NCBI GenBank assembly: GCA_035711465.1
Contig: DASTCC010000552.1
Coordinates: 1 to 23,217 of the forward strand
Length of the DNA stretch: 23,217 bases
Direction of reading: 5' to 3'
From: DASTCC01 sp035711465
GTDB lineage: Bacteria; Acidobacteriota; Vicinamibacteria; Vicinamibacterales; SCN-69-37
Positions 11,825-19,528 of this stretch are shown here, piece after piece. The notes below the pieces were generated by a model that was not told where the DNA came from, searched no databases, and saw only the letters and a program-made list of their open reading frames with translations. Positions within the stretch are counted from its first letter, which is position 1. Every line of letters starts with the position of its first letter. Position numbers and translations under genes: made by a program.

Positions 11825-14242
11825 ATGGCGAAATCTTCGAGGCCGACGCGATCGGCACGACCGGGCAAGTTGCGAAGCACCGAACGAAACAGCCGCGCTA
11901 CCGTCAGCGGGCCGGCCGAGCCTGACACTCCGAGAGTCAAGGACGTCGCCGCCGAGAAGATGGCGGCGACCGAGGACGTCGCGTCGGCCTTCCGGTTCAA
12001 TCCGAACAAGCCCGCCGAGTTCGATGCCGCGGCGCTGGCGCCGCCGCCGGGCGCTGCTTTCAAGCCCGCCGATCCGATCGCCGGCGCGAGCACCGCGAGC
12101 GAATCGAACAGCTCGGACAAGGTCGGCAGCGGTGGGCCGCCGATCGGCCACAACCCGACGGTCGGACCGCTCGACCGGGTACGTGTCGACTCGACGGCCC
12201 GGCCGATCACGACCAACCAGGGAGTGCTGGTCGCCGACAACCAGAACTCGCTCACGGAGGGTCTTCGCGGTCCGACGCTGCTCGAGGACTTCATCCTCCG
12301 CGAAAAGATCACGCACTTCGATCACGAGCGGATTCCCGAGCGCATCGTCCACGCCCGCGGATCGGCGGCGCACGGCTTCTTCGAATGCACGATGCCGCTG
12401 ACCGATTACACCCGCGCCTCGGTCTTCGCCGAGGCGGGCAAGCAGACCCCGGTCTTCGTCCGCTTCTCGACGGTGCTCGGCGAACGCGGATCGACCGACA
12501 CCGCCCGGGATGTGCGCGGGTTCGCGGTGAAGTTCTACACCGACGAGGGCAACTGGGATCTCGTCGGCAACAACATCCCGGTGTTCTTCATCCAGGACGC
12601 GATGAAGTTCCCCGATCTGGTTCACGCCGCCAAGCCCGAGCCGCACTTCGCGATGCCCCAGGCGGCCTCGGCGCACGACACCTTCTGGGACTTCGCGTCG
12701 CTGATGCCGGAGATCACGCACATGCTGATGTGGGTGATGTCGGACCGTGCGATTCCCCGGAGCTATCGCACGATGCAGGGCTTCGGCGTCCACACCTACC
12801 GGCTGGTGAACGACCGCGGCGAGTCGCACTTCGTCAAGTTCCACTGGAGCCCGAAGGCGGGGACCCACTCGCTGGTGTGGGACGAGGCCGTCAAGATCTC
12901 CGGCGCCGACCCGGACTTCCATCGCCGCGATTTGTGGGAAGCGATCGAGGCCGGGGCGTATCCCGAGTACGAGCTCGGTCTGCAGATCTTCACCGAGGAG
13001 CAGGCGGAAGCATTCACGTTCGACGTGCTCGACGCCACCAAGATCGTGCCCGAAGAGCTGGTACCGGTGATGCCGGTCGGACGGCTCGTGCTCAACCGCA
13101 ACCCCGACAACTTCTTCGCCGAGACCGAGCAGGTCGCGTTCTGCGTCGCGCACGTCGTGCCCGGCATCGACTTCTCCAACGATCCGCTGCTCGCCGGCCG
13201 GATTCACTCTTACGTCGACACGCAGATCTCCCGGCTCGGCGGGCCGAACTTTCACGAGATTCCCATCAACGCGCCGGTCGCGCAGGTCCACAACAACCAG
13301 CGCGACGGCATGCACCGGCAGGCCATCCACCGCGGCCGGGTGTCGTACGAGCCCAACTCGCTCGGCGGCGGCTGCCCGTTCCAGGCTGGCGCGAAGGGCT
13401 TCGTCTCCGTTCGCGAGCCGCGCGAGGAAGGCGATCACAAGATCCGTGGCAAGGCAGCCCGGTTCGCCGACCACTACACCCAGGCGACGCTGTTCTGGAA
13501 CAGCCAGAGCGACGTCGAGAAGCAGCACATCGTCAACGCCTTCCGGTTCGAGCTGTCGCGCGTCCAGACGCCGGCGGTTCGCGAGCGGATGGTGGCCGGC
13601 CTGATGAACGTCGACGCGACGCTGGCGCGGGCGGTCGCCGCCGGCCTCGGCATCCGCGAGATGCCGGCGCCCTTGCCGAAGGTGATGGACTGCGACGTCA
13701 CGCCGGAGGTGTCCCACTCGCCGGCCTTGTCGCTCCTGTCACGGCCGGGCGACGGCAGCATTCGCTCGCGTCGTGTCGCCGTCCTCGTGGCCGACGGCTG
13801 TGACGGCGCACGGCTGGTGACGCTGTCCAAGCGATTGGCCAGAGAAGGCGCGGTCCCGCGGTTCGTCTCGACCGCATTCGGCGCCGTGCAACCGGCGTCG
13901 GGCGACGCCATCGAAGTCGACGTCAGCCTCGAGGCGATGCCGGCCGTGCTTTACGACGCGCTGGTCTTGCCGGACGGCGCCGACGCGGTGACCGCGCTGG
14001 CCCGGGATGGACGAACGCTCGAGTTCATCAAAGACCAGTACCGGCACTGCAAGCCGATTCTCGTGGGCGCCGCGAGCCAGGAACTGCTCCGGGCCTGCGG
14101 CATCCCGGCCGCGCTTTCCGACGGCGAGCCCGACGAAGGGCTGATCGTGACCGCCGACGTCGCCGGGGCGGCCGACGCGTTCATCGCCGCCATTGCCGCA
14201 CACCGACACTTCGCGCGGGAGAGCGATCCGCCGCGGGTGTGA
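11825..14242 (+). CDS. katE: large-subunit catalase (HPII type) with C-terminal DJ-1/PfpI-like domain
   Basis: This 805-residue clade-2 catalase decomposes hydrogen peroxide to water and oxygen. Active-site residues align with E. coli HPII at constant offset: His176 in VHARGSAAHG, Asn249 in LVGNNIPVFFIQDAMKFPD, and haem-ligand Tyr463 in RIHSYVDTQ (HPII His128, Asn201, Tyr415). Residues ~1-135 form a basic, Ser/Lys-rich then Pro/Ala-rich lead, some 50 residues longer than in HPII. From ~645 on, 'RRVAVLVADGCDG' through 'LVLPDGADAVTAL' forms the flavodoxin/DJ-1-like domain of large catalases. Cys440 stands where HPII has His392. The start at ATG 11825 has only a weak GGCAGG upstream. DUF892 follows within 42 bases, probably in one operon. 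Confidence 0.95.
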   Translation: MAKSSRPTRSARPGKLRSTERNSRATVSGPAEPDTPRVKDVAAEKMAATEDVASAFRFNPNKPAEFDAAALAPPPGAAFKPADPIAGASTASESNSSDKVGSGGPPIGHNPTVGPLDRVRVDSTARPITTNQGVLVADNQNSLTEGLRGPTLLEDFILREKITHFDHERIPERIVHARGSAAHGFFECTMPLTDYTRASVFAEAGKQTPVFVRFSTVLGERGSTDTARDVRGFAVKFYTDEGNWDLVGNNIPVFFIQDAMKFPDLVHAAKPEPHFAMPQAASAHDTFWDFASLMPEITHMLMWVMSDRAIPRSYRTMQGFGVHTYRLVNDRGESHFVKFHWSPKAGTHSLVWDEAVKISGADPDFHRRDLWEAIEAGAYPEYELGLQIFTEEQAEAFTFDVLDATKIVPEELVPVMPVGRLVLNRNPDNFFAETEQVAFCVAHVVPGIDFSNDPLLAGRIHSYVDTQISRLGGPNFHEIPINAPVAQVHNNQRDGMHRQAIHRGRVSYEPNSLGGGCPFQAGAKGFVSVREPREEGDHKIRGKAARFADHYTQATLFWNSQSDVEKQHIVNAFRFELSRVQTPAVRERMVAGLMNVDATLARAVAAGLGIREMPAPLPKVMDCDVTPEVSHSPALSLLSRPGDGSIRSRRVAVLVADGCDGARLVTLSKRLAREGAVPRFVSTAFGAVQPASGDAIEVDVSLEAMPAVLYDALVLPDGADAVTALARDGRTLEFIKDQYRHCKPILVGAASQELLRACGIPAALSDGEPDEGLIVTADVAGAADAFIAAIAAHRHFARESDPPRV

Positions 14243-14284
14243 GCGTCACCAACTTTCCAATCGACGACCAGAGGAGGTCCCACC

Positions 14285-14920
14285 ATGGCTGAAGCAAGCA
14301 CGCTGCACGACGCATTCATCGACGAACTGCGCGACACCTATGACGCCGAGAAGCAACTGACCAAGGCGCTCGCGAAACTGGCGAAGGCGGCCACCAATCC
14401 CGAGCTCAAGGAAGCCTTCGAATCGCACCTCGAGGAAACCGAGGCGCAGATCGGACGGCTCGAGCAGGTCTTCGAGAGCCTCGACGAAAAGGTCCGCGGC
14501 AAGCACTGCGAGGGCATCGCCGGGATCATCGAAGAAGGCAAGGCGATCATGGAAGAGGACTTCGACGACGGCACGATGGACGCCTGCCTGATTGCCGCCG
14601 GCCAGCGCGCCGAGCACTACGAGATGGCCGCGTACGGCACATTGATCGCCTGGGCACAGGCGATGGGCCACACCGACGCCGTCAACCTGCTGCAGCAGAC
14701 ACTCGATGAGGAGAAGACGGCAGACGAGAAGCTGACGTCGCTCGCCGAAGGCGGCATCAACCAGGAAGCGGCCGATGCGGCCCACTCTGACGAGGGCGAA
14801 GGCGAAGAGGACGAGAACGAAGAGCCGGTCGGCGCGGCGATGGGCGCCAGACGGTCGAACGCCGGCAGGTCCGGCGGTGGCCGGTCAATCGCTGCGAAGA
14901 GCAAGGGCCGCCGCCGGTAG
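14285..14920 (+). CDS. DUF892 ferritin-like protein (YciE/YciF type)
   Basis: This 211-residue protein's first ~160 residues form the DUF892 four-helix bundle: LHDAFIDELRDTYDAEKQLTKALAKLA, ESHLEETEAQIGRLEQVF, GQRAEHYEMAAYGTL and LLQQTLDEEKTADEKL. The acidic and His residues in these helices are the usual candidates for a di-iron site. YciE/YciF proteins are stress-induced, but their chemistry is not established. After the bundle comes an acidic run (EGEGEEDENEE) and then a basic Gly/Arg/Ser/Lys tail that the short family members lack. AGGAGG stands just before the ATG at 14285. It sits between catalase and an SDR, in line with iron storage or oxidative protection. Confidence 0.9.
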   Translation: MAEASTLHDAFIDELRDTYDAEKQLTKALAKLAKAATNPELKEAFESHLEETEAQIGRLEQVFESLDEKVRGKHCEGIAGIIEEGKAIMEEDFDDGTMDACLIAAGQRAEHYEMAAYGTLIAWAQAMGHTDAVNLLQQTLDEEKTADEKLTSLAEGGINQEAADAAHSDEGEGEEDENEEPVGAAMGARRSNAGRSGGGRSIAAKSKGRRR

Positions 14921-14964
14921 GCCCGTCACCCTGCTCGCCAGGGCCTGATTCCTCAGGAGGAGCT

Positions 14965-15750
14965 ATGAGCAAGCCGTTTGCAATCGTGACCGGCGCCTCT
15001 TCGGGCATCGGCCTCGAGCTGGCGACGATCTGCGCCCAGGAAGGCTTCGATCTGCTGGTCGCCGCGGACCGGCCGGAGATTCATTCAGCGGCCGATCAGT
15101 TCCGGACGTTCGGCGCCGATGTGACCGTCGTCGAGGCCGACCTGGCGCGGACCTCCGGCGTCGACGAGCTCTGGGCGGCGGCCGGCGGGCGGCCGGTCGA
15201 CGCGCTGCTCGCCAACGCCGGACACGGACTGGGTCGCGCCTTCCTCGATCAGGACTTCGAAGAGGTGCGTCACGTCATCGACACGAACGTCACCGGCACG
15301 GTCTATCTGGTGCAGCTCGTGGGCCGCGAGATGCGCAGTCGCGGCCAGGGGCGGATCCTGCTCACCGGGTCGATCGCCGGCTTCATGCCGGGCACCTACC
15401 AGGCGGTCTACAACGGCACGAAGGCGTTCATCGACTCGTTCTCGTTCGCGTTGCGCGCCGAGCTGAAAGGCAGCGGCGTCACCGTGACCTGCCTGATGCC
15501 CGGCGCCACCGAAACGGACTTCTTCGAGCGCGCGGACATGCTCGACACGAAGGTCGGCCAGCAGAAGAAGGACGACCCGGCTGACGTCGCCCGCGTCGGC
15601 TTCGACGCGATGATGCGCGGCGACGGCGACGTCGTCAGCGGCTGGAAGAACAAGCTGCAATCGGCGATCGCGAACGTGACGCCCGCCGGCCTGCTGGCCG
15701 AACAGCACCGCCGGATGGCGGAACCAGGGTCGGGCAGCAAAGACGACTGA
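14965..15750 (+). CDS. short-chain dehydrogenase/reductase (SDR)
   Basis: This 261-residue classical SDR has TGASSGIG at residues 9-16, the stabilising NAG in LLANAGHG, the catalytic Ser in LLTGSIAG, and Tyr/Lys in VYNGTKAF. After beta-2 the segment is VAADRPEIH, without an obvious Arg for NADPH, so cofactor preference is open. The C-terminal 'KKDDPADVARVGFDAMMRGDGDVVSGWKNK' (given as a pattern, residues ~200-230) is typical of DltE-like SDRs. A strong Shine-Dalgarno (AGGAGG, 14955-14960) precedes the ATG. Together with the hydrolase gene 12 bases downstream it probably forms an operon continuing from catalase and DUF892. The substrate is unknown. Confidence 0.92.
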   Translation: MSKPFAIVTGASSGIGLELATICAQEGFDLLVAADRPEIHSAADQFRTFGADVTVVEADLARTSGVDELWAAAGGRPVDALLANAGHGLGRAFLDQDFEEVRHVIDTNVTGTVYLVQLVGREMRSRGQGRILLTGSIAGFMPGTYQAVYNGTKAFIDSFSFALRAELKGSGVTVTCLMPGATETDFFERADMLDTKVGQQKKDDPADVARVGFDAMMRGDGDVVSGWKNKLQSAIANVTPAGLLAEQHRRMAEPGSGSKDD

Positions 15751-15762
15751 GACGCCGCTGCG

Positions 15763-16404
15763 ATGACGCGGTCGGCACCTCGAAATGCGCGGCGGTCGAC
15801 GGCTCGCCAGGCGCCGGTGACGGTGCCGTCGGCCGGCACGGCGCTGCTGCTGATCGACGTCATCAACGACCTGGCCTTCGATGGGTCGGAGGCGCTGGTG
15901 GCGCAGGCCGAACCGATGGCGGCGCGCCTGGCGGCGCTCAAGCGCCGAGCGGCGGCGGCCGGAGTGCCCAGCGTGTACATCAACGACAACTTCGGCCGCT
16001 GGCGATCCGATTTCCGACGGACGGTGGCGCGCTGTACCGCCGGCGGCGCGCCCGGGCGCCGGGTCTCGCAACGGCTTCGCCCCACCTCGCGCGATTACTT
16101 CGTGCTCAAGCCCAAGCATTCCGGCTTCTATGGCACGACGCTGGACACGCTCCTCGCGACCTTGCGGATCCGGCGCGTGATCCTCACCGGCATCGCCGGC
16201 AACATCTGCGTGCTCTTCACCGCGAACGACGCCTACATGCGGGATCTGAAGATCTTCGCGCCCGCCGACTGCATCGTCTCGAACACGCCGGCGATCAACG
16301 ACTACGCGCTGACACAGATCGAGCGGGTCCTCAAAGGCACCGTCGCCAGATCGAATCAGCTCCGCTTTCGCGAGCGCGGTGCGACGGACGCGACGCGCCG
16401 CTGA
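15763..16404 (+). CDS. isochorismatase-fold cysteine hydrolase
   Basis: This 213-residue protein has the isochorismatase/nicotinamidase fold with an intact triad: Asp32 in LLIDVINDL, Lys118 in LKPKHSGFYGT, and the nucleophile Cys149 in TGIAGNICVLFTANDAYMRD. The first ~22 residues are basic and Ser/Thr-rich and precede the fold. The family hydrolyses amides or ethers (nicotinamide, ureidoacrylate, isochorismate, N-carbamoyl compounds); the metal-site and substrate residues do not allow a choice here. The ATG at 15763 lies 12 bases after the SDR stop, with no good Shine-Dalgarno sequence, so translation may be coupled. Confidence 0.88.
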   Translation: MTRSAPRNARRSTARQAPVTVPSAGTALLLIDVINDLAFDGSEALVAQAEPMAARLAALKRRAAAAGVPSVYINDNFGRWRSDFRRTVARCTAGGAPGRRVSQRLRPTSRDYFVLKPKHSGFYGTTLDTLLATLRIRRVILTGIAGNICVLFTANDAYMRDLKIFAPADCIVSNTPAINDYALTQIERVLKGTVARSNQLRFRERGATDATRR

Positions 16405-16417
16405 TCGTCCGTGACAA

Positions 16418-17164
16418 ATGAGCGCCGCGCTCGACACGGACGTCAACGCCGTCGTCGGCGGCTACCTTCGCGATCTCGCGTTCGCGCAGTCGTCGAAGCG
16501 GAAGCAATTCGGCTACAAGCGGGCGGCGGCGATATTTGCGCCCGACGCCCCGTTGACCGAGTTGCTGCAGCCGGACGGGTCGCTGCCGCGCATCAAGGGG
16601 ATCGGACCGGGCTCGACCCGGGTGATTCTCGAGGTGCTGCACAGCGGGACATTGCCGACCGTGGAACAGGCCGTCGCTGGCAGCGAATCGCGCGGCGAGA
16701 TCGACCGCCGCCGATCGTTGCGACGGCATTACCTCAGCCGCGCCGCGGTCCGCGCCATCCTTTCCGACGCCTCGTTGTCCGGTCCGACGCTCGAGCAATA
16801 CCGGGGCGACTTGCAGATGCACTCCGAATGGAGCGACGGCTCCCCCACCGTGGGCGAGATCGCGAACGCGTGCATCGCTCGCGGCTATCTTTACGCGGCC
16901 GTCACCGATCACTCGTACGGCCTGCGGATCGCCGGCGGCATCTCGATGGCCGAGGCCGCCGATCACGTCATCGCCGCCCGTGCGCTGGCCGCGGGCTGCA
17001 TCTTCGCGCTGGACAGCGACGCGCACACCATCGACCAGCTCTGGTACGCAGAGATCGCGATAGCCCACGCACGGCTGGCAGCGATCCCGCCGGACCGCAT
17101 CGTCAACTGCTGGCCGCGGGAGCGGCTCGAGTCCTGGCTGCGCGATCCACCGTCCGTGCGCTAG
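16418..17164 (+). CDS. PHP-domain protein with HhH-like N-terminus, internally shortened
   Basis: This 248-residue protein's N-terminal part (YLRDLAFAQSS to IKGIGPGSTRVILEVL, residues 16-75) resembles the helix-hairpin-helix region of bacterial Pol X/PHP proteins. A PHP motif follows: GDLQMHSEWSDG (Asp131, His135, Asp140) and AVTDHSYGL (Asp164-His165). Family members then have roughly 100-130 residues containing further metal ligands (Glu and His motifs). Here the sequence jumps from GGISMAEAA (to ~181) into the C-terminal part (AARALAAGCIFALDSDAHT, Asp199 and His203). The frame is intact, so this is an in-frame internal deletion, and catalysis is doubtful. The 13-base gap to the hydrolase gene suggests read-through from that operon. 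Confidence 0.75.
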   Translation: MSAALDTDVNAVVGGYLRDLAFAQSSKRKQFGYKRAAAIFAPDAPLTELLQPDGSLPRIKGIGPGSTRVILEVLHSGTLPTVEQAVAGSESRGEIDRRRSLRRHYLSRAAVRAILSDASLSGPTLEQYRGDLQMHSEWSDGSPTVGEIANACIARGYLYAAVTDHSYGLRIAGGISMAEAADHVIAARALAAGCIFALDSDAHTIDQLWYAEIAIAHARLAAIPPDRIVNCWPRERLESWLRDPPSVR

Positions 17165-17310
17165 GGACTGGGCAGACGCGTGCTCAACCGTGGCATCGCG
17201 CCTGCCCGCAGCTCACGCGTGCGGTATCTGCATCCGTCGAAGCCGCGACCCGATCGGTGGCACGGTATCGGCAACAGCGTGCGCATTCCATCCCAGGCTG
17301 GAAGCGCCCG
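17165..17310. other. non-coding gap
   Basis: Nothing recognisable is seen: no RNA, no repeat and no clear promoter pair. A Shine-Dalgarno-like GGAAG lies just before 17311. Confidence 0.4.
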
Positions 17311-17559
17311 ATGACAGCGCGAACCGATCCCAGGAACATCCCACCGGATTCCGAGCCAAGCGATCCGCGGCATCCGGTCGGCAGCCCCCGGACGAATGGC
17401 CCTACGGAAACACCGCGCAACGACCGGCGCGGCGGTCCTGACGATCCCGATCAGATGGATGACAATAACAACCCAGCCAAGGACCGTGAGCCCGCAGAAG
17501 GTGCAGAGACGACCGAGGGCCGTGAGCACAGCGCCCGCCGGTCCACGACCCGCCCCTGA
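17311..17559 (+). CDS. small hydrophilic protein, unknown (tentative)
   Basis: This 82-residue reading frame has a GGAAG Shine-Dalgarno-like sequence six bases before its ATG. The product is Pro-, Asp-, Asn- and Glu-rich with no hydrophobic core (PNIPPDSEPSDPR, TETPRNDRRGGPDDPD, DQMDDNNNPAKDREPAEG), so it would be intrinsically disordered. Such hydrophilins often accompany stress genes, which fits the neighbours, but this is inference. The frame overlaps the preferred glgX start at 17522 by 38 bases. The opposite strand has an equally open frame whose only attraction is one hydrophobic stretch. Confidence 0.4.
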   Translation: MTARTDPRNIPPDSEPSDPRHPVGSPRTNGPTETPRNDRRGGPDDPDQMDDNNNPAKDREPAEGAETTEGREHSARRSTTRP

Positions 17560-19258
17560 TCGGCGGGACGTCCGCTGGGACGGCGCCGGAACGTTCTTCC
17601 GTCTCACGTCCGGAGTCGCGACGGCAGTCGACGTGTGCCTGTTCGACGGAGACAGGATGACGGCGGTCGGCCTCGAACGCACGCAACCTGACACGCGGAC
17701 CGCGTATTGCCGGGGTGTCGGTCTCGGCCAGCGGTACGGCTTCAGGGTTCAGGGTCCGAATGCCCCGGAGCTCGGGCATCGCTGCGACCCGTCGATCGTG
17801 CTCCTCGATCCTTACGCGAGGCTGATTCACGGTTCGACGCTCGACGCCGCCGGGGCGCGTCCGATCTCCGTCGTCGTCGACGAAGCGTTCGACTGGGGAG
17901 ACGACCAACGGCCGCGTCGATCGTGGCGCGACATCGTCATTTACGAAGCGCACGTGAAAGGCTTCAGCCAGCGGCTTGATGCGGTGCCGCCGGCCCTGCG
18001 CGGGACGTACGCCGGACTCGGCCACCCGGCCAGCATCGAGTACCTCCTCAGGCTTGGCGTCACCGCGATCGAGTTGCTCCCGGTGCACGCCTTCCTTCAC
18101 GACGGACTGCTGATCGGCCGCGGTCTCCGGAACTACTGGGGCTACAACACGCTCGGCTTCTTCGCGCCGCACGCGGAGTACGCATCCACGTCTGAAGACG
18201 CCGTGAACGAATTCAAGACGATGGTGCGGGCGCTGCACCGGGCGGGCCTCGAGGTCATCCTCGACGTCGTTTACAACCACACCGCCGAGGGCAACCATCT
18301 CGGCCCGACCCTGCATCTCAAAGGCATCGACAACCGCGGCTACTACCGGCTGCTCGACACGGACCCTTCGCAGTACTTCGATTGCACGGGCACTGGCAAC
18401 TCTCTCGACCTCACGCAGGCCCCGGCGCTCGCGCTGGTCATGGACTCGGCGCGTTACTGGGTCCTGGAGATGCACGTCGACGGCTTCCGCTTCGATCTGG
18501 CGACGACGGTGGCGCGCAGCCATCGAGACTTCGACGCGGCCGGGCCGTTCCTTGCTGCTGCCGGCCAGGATCCGGTGCTGCGGGACGTCAAGCTCATCGC
18601 CGAGCCGTGGGACGTCTGCGACGGCGGCTATCAGCTCGGCGCGTTTCCGCGGCGCTGGGCCGAGTGGAATGACAAGTATCGCGACGACGTGCGCGACTTC
18701 TGGCGATCGGTCAACGGCGGGCTTCCCCGTCTTGCCGCGCGCGTCGCCGGCAGCCATGACGTCTTCGGCGGATCCGCACGCGCGCCGGCCGGCAGCGTCA
18801 ACATCGTCACCACCCACGACGGCTTCACGTTGCGTGATCTGGTCTCCTACAACGACAAGCACAACGAGGCCAATGGCGAGGAGAACAACGACGGCTCGTC
18901 GGACAATCGATCCTGGAACCTCGGCGTGGAGGGTCCGACCGACGACGCCGAGATCGGCGCGACGCGGGCGCGTCAGGTGCGCAACTTCCTCGTGACCCTG
19001 CTGCTGTCACAAGGCGTGCCGATGCTGCTCCACGGCGACGAGTCGGGGCGCACGCAGCAGGGCAACAACAACGCCTACTGTCAGGATGGCGATCTCAGCT
19101 ACATCGACTGGGCACACGCGGATCAGACCCTGATCGCGTTCACGGCCATGCTGATTCGATTTCGGCGCGACCCCACACCCGTGCCTTCGGCGGTGAGCCG
19201 TGGGAGCCTGTGGCGATGCCGGAGCTTCGGTGGTTCCATCCGGACGGGCGGGCGATGA
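17522..19258 (+). CDS. glgX: glycogen debranching enzyme GlgX, C-terminus displaced by a frameshift
   Basis: GlgX/TreX hydrolyses alpha-1,6 branches of glycogen and frees maltooligosaccharides, the substrate of TreY. The frame has a CBM48-like N-terminal part (YGFRVQGP and DPYARLIHG), then a GH13 barrel with all catalytic residues: nucleophile Asp325 in DGFRFDLATT, acid Glu361 in LIAEPWDV, Asp433 in THDGFTLRD. GTG 17522 starts VSTAPAGPRP; a frame open to 17396 and a GTG at 17486 exist. Normal homology stops at about residue 550 (IRFRRD), and the last 28 residues are out of frame; the true C-terminus continues in another frame to 19506. All three catalytic residues lie before the break. treY is convergent, 22 bases beyond 19506. 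Confidence 0.9.
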   Translation: MSTAPAGPRPAPDRRDVRWDGAGTFFRLTSGVATAVDVCLFDGDRMTAVGLERTQPDTRTAYCRGVGLGQRYGFRVQGPNAPELGHRCDPSIVLLDPYARLIHGSTLDAAGARPISVVVDEAFDWGDDQRPRRSWRDIVIYEAHVKGFSQRLDAVPPALRGTYAGLGHPASIEYLLRLGVTAIELLPVHAFLHDGLLIGRGLRNYWGYNTLGFFAPHAEYASTSEDAVNEFKTMVRALHRAGLEVILDVVYNHTAEGNHLGPTLHLKGIDNRGYYRLLDTDPSQYFDCTGTGNSLDLTQAPALALVMDSARYWVLEMHVDGFRFDLATTVARSHRDFDAAGPFLAAAGQDPVLRDVKLIAEPWDVCDGGYQLGAFPRRWAEWNDKYRDDVRDFWRSVNGGLPRLAARVAGSHDVFGGSARAPAGSVNIVTTHDGFTLRDLVSYNDKHNEANGEENNDGSSDNRSWNLGVEGPTDDAEIGATRARQVRNFLVTLLLSQGVPMLLHGDESGRTQQGNNNAYCQDGDLSYIDWAHADQTLIAFTAMLIRFRRDPTPVPSAVSRGSLWRCRSFGGSIRTGGR

Positions 19259-19506
19259 CGCCCGAAGACTGGGATCAGGGCGCTGGCAACGCGGTGGTGC
19301 TGATTTTCGATGGTATCTGCGTGCTGTTCAACGCTCGACTCGACGCAACGTCGTTCGTGCTGCCGCCCGCGCGCGACGGCGCGTCGTGGTCGTCCGCCTT
19401 CGACAGCGCCGAGAGCTCGCCGGCGGACCGGCAGCACGCCGCCGGCGACGCGATCGAATGTCCGCCGCTCTTCAGCTGGGTGGCGACCTGCGGCAGATCG
19501 GACTGA
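19174..19506 (+). pseudogene. glgX: C-terminal piece of GlgX in the shifted frame
   Basis: In this frame the sequence reads HTRAFGGEPWEPVAMPELRWFHPDGRAM, then TPEDWDQGAGNAVVLIFDG, then ICVLFNARLDATSFVLPPA (given in three parts). This is the C-terminal beta domain of GlgX (W-PDG, MT-EDW, LFNA patterns) and ends at the stop 19504-19506. It joins the GH13 frame at the run of four C at 19171-19174; a fifth C would restore one reading frame. It has a possible GTG at 19210, but I do not think it is a separate gene. Confidence 0.75.
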
Positions 19507-19528
19507 GCGGTGCCTCCGCGTAACTCGA

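Noticed and set aside
11777..13717. Long reverse-strand open frame opposite the catalase
   Set aside because: It mirrors a highly conserved gene in the other direction and has the same shadow composition.
17161..17694. Reverse-strand 177-residue frame with one hydrophobic segment
   Set aside because: Mostly Arg/Pro-rich shadow sequence; the hydrophobic stretch is the complement of an Asp/Asn-rich region, and it overlaps the glgX start.
19210..19506. Separate small gene after glgX
   Set aside because: Its sequence is the usual GlgX C-terminal domain and begins before any start codon, so it is a displaced part of glgX.
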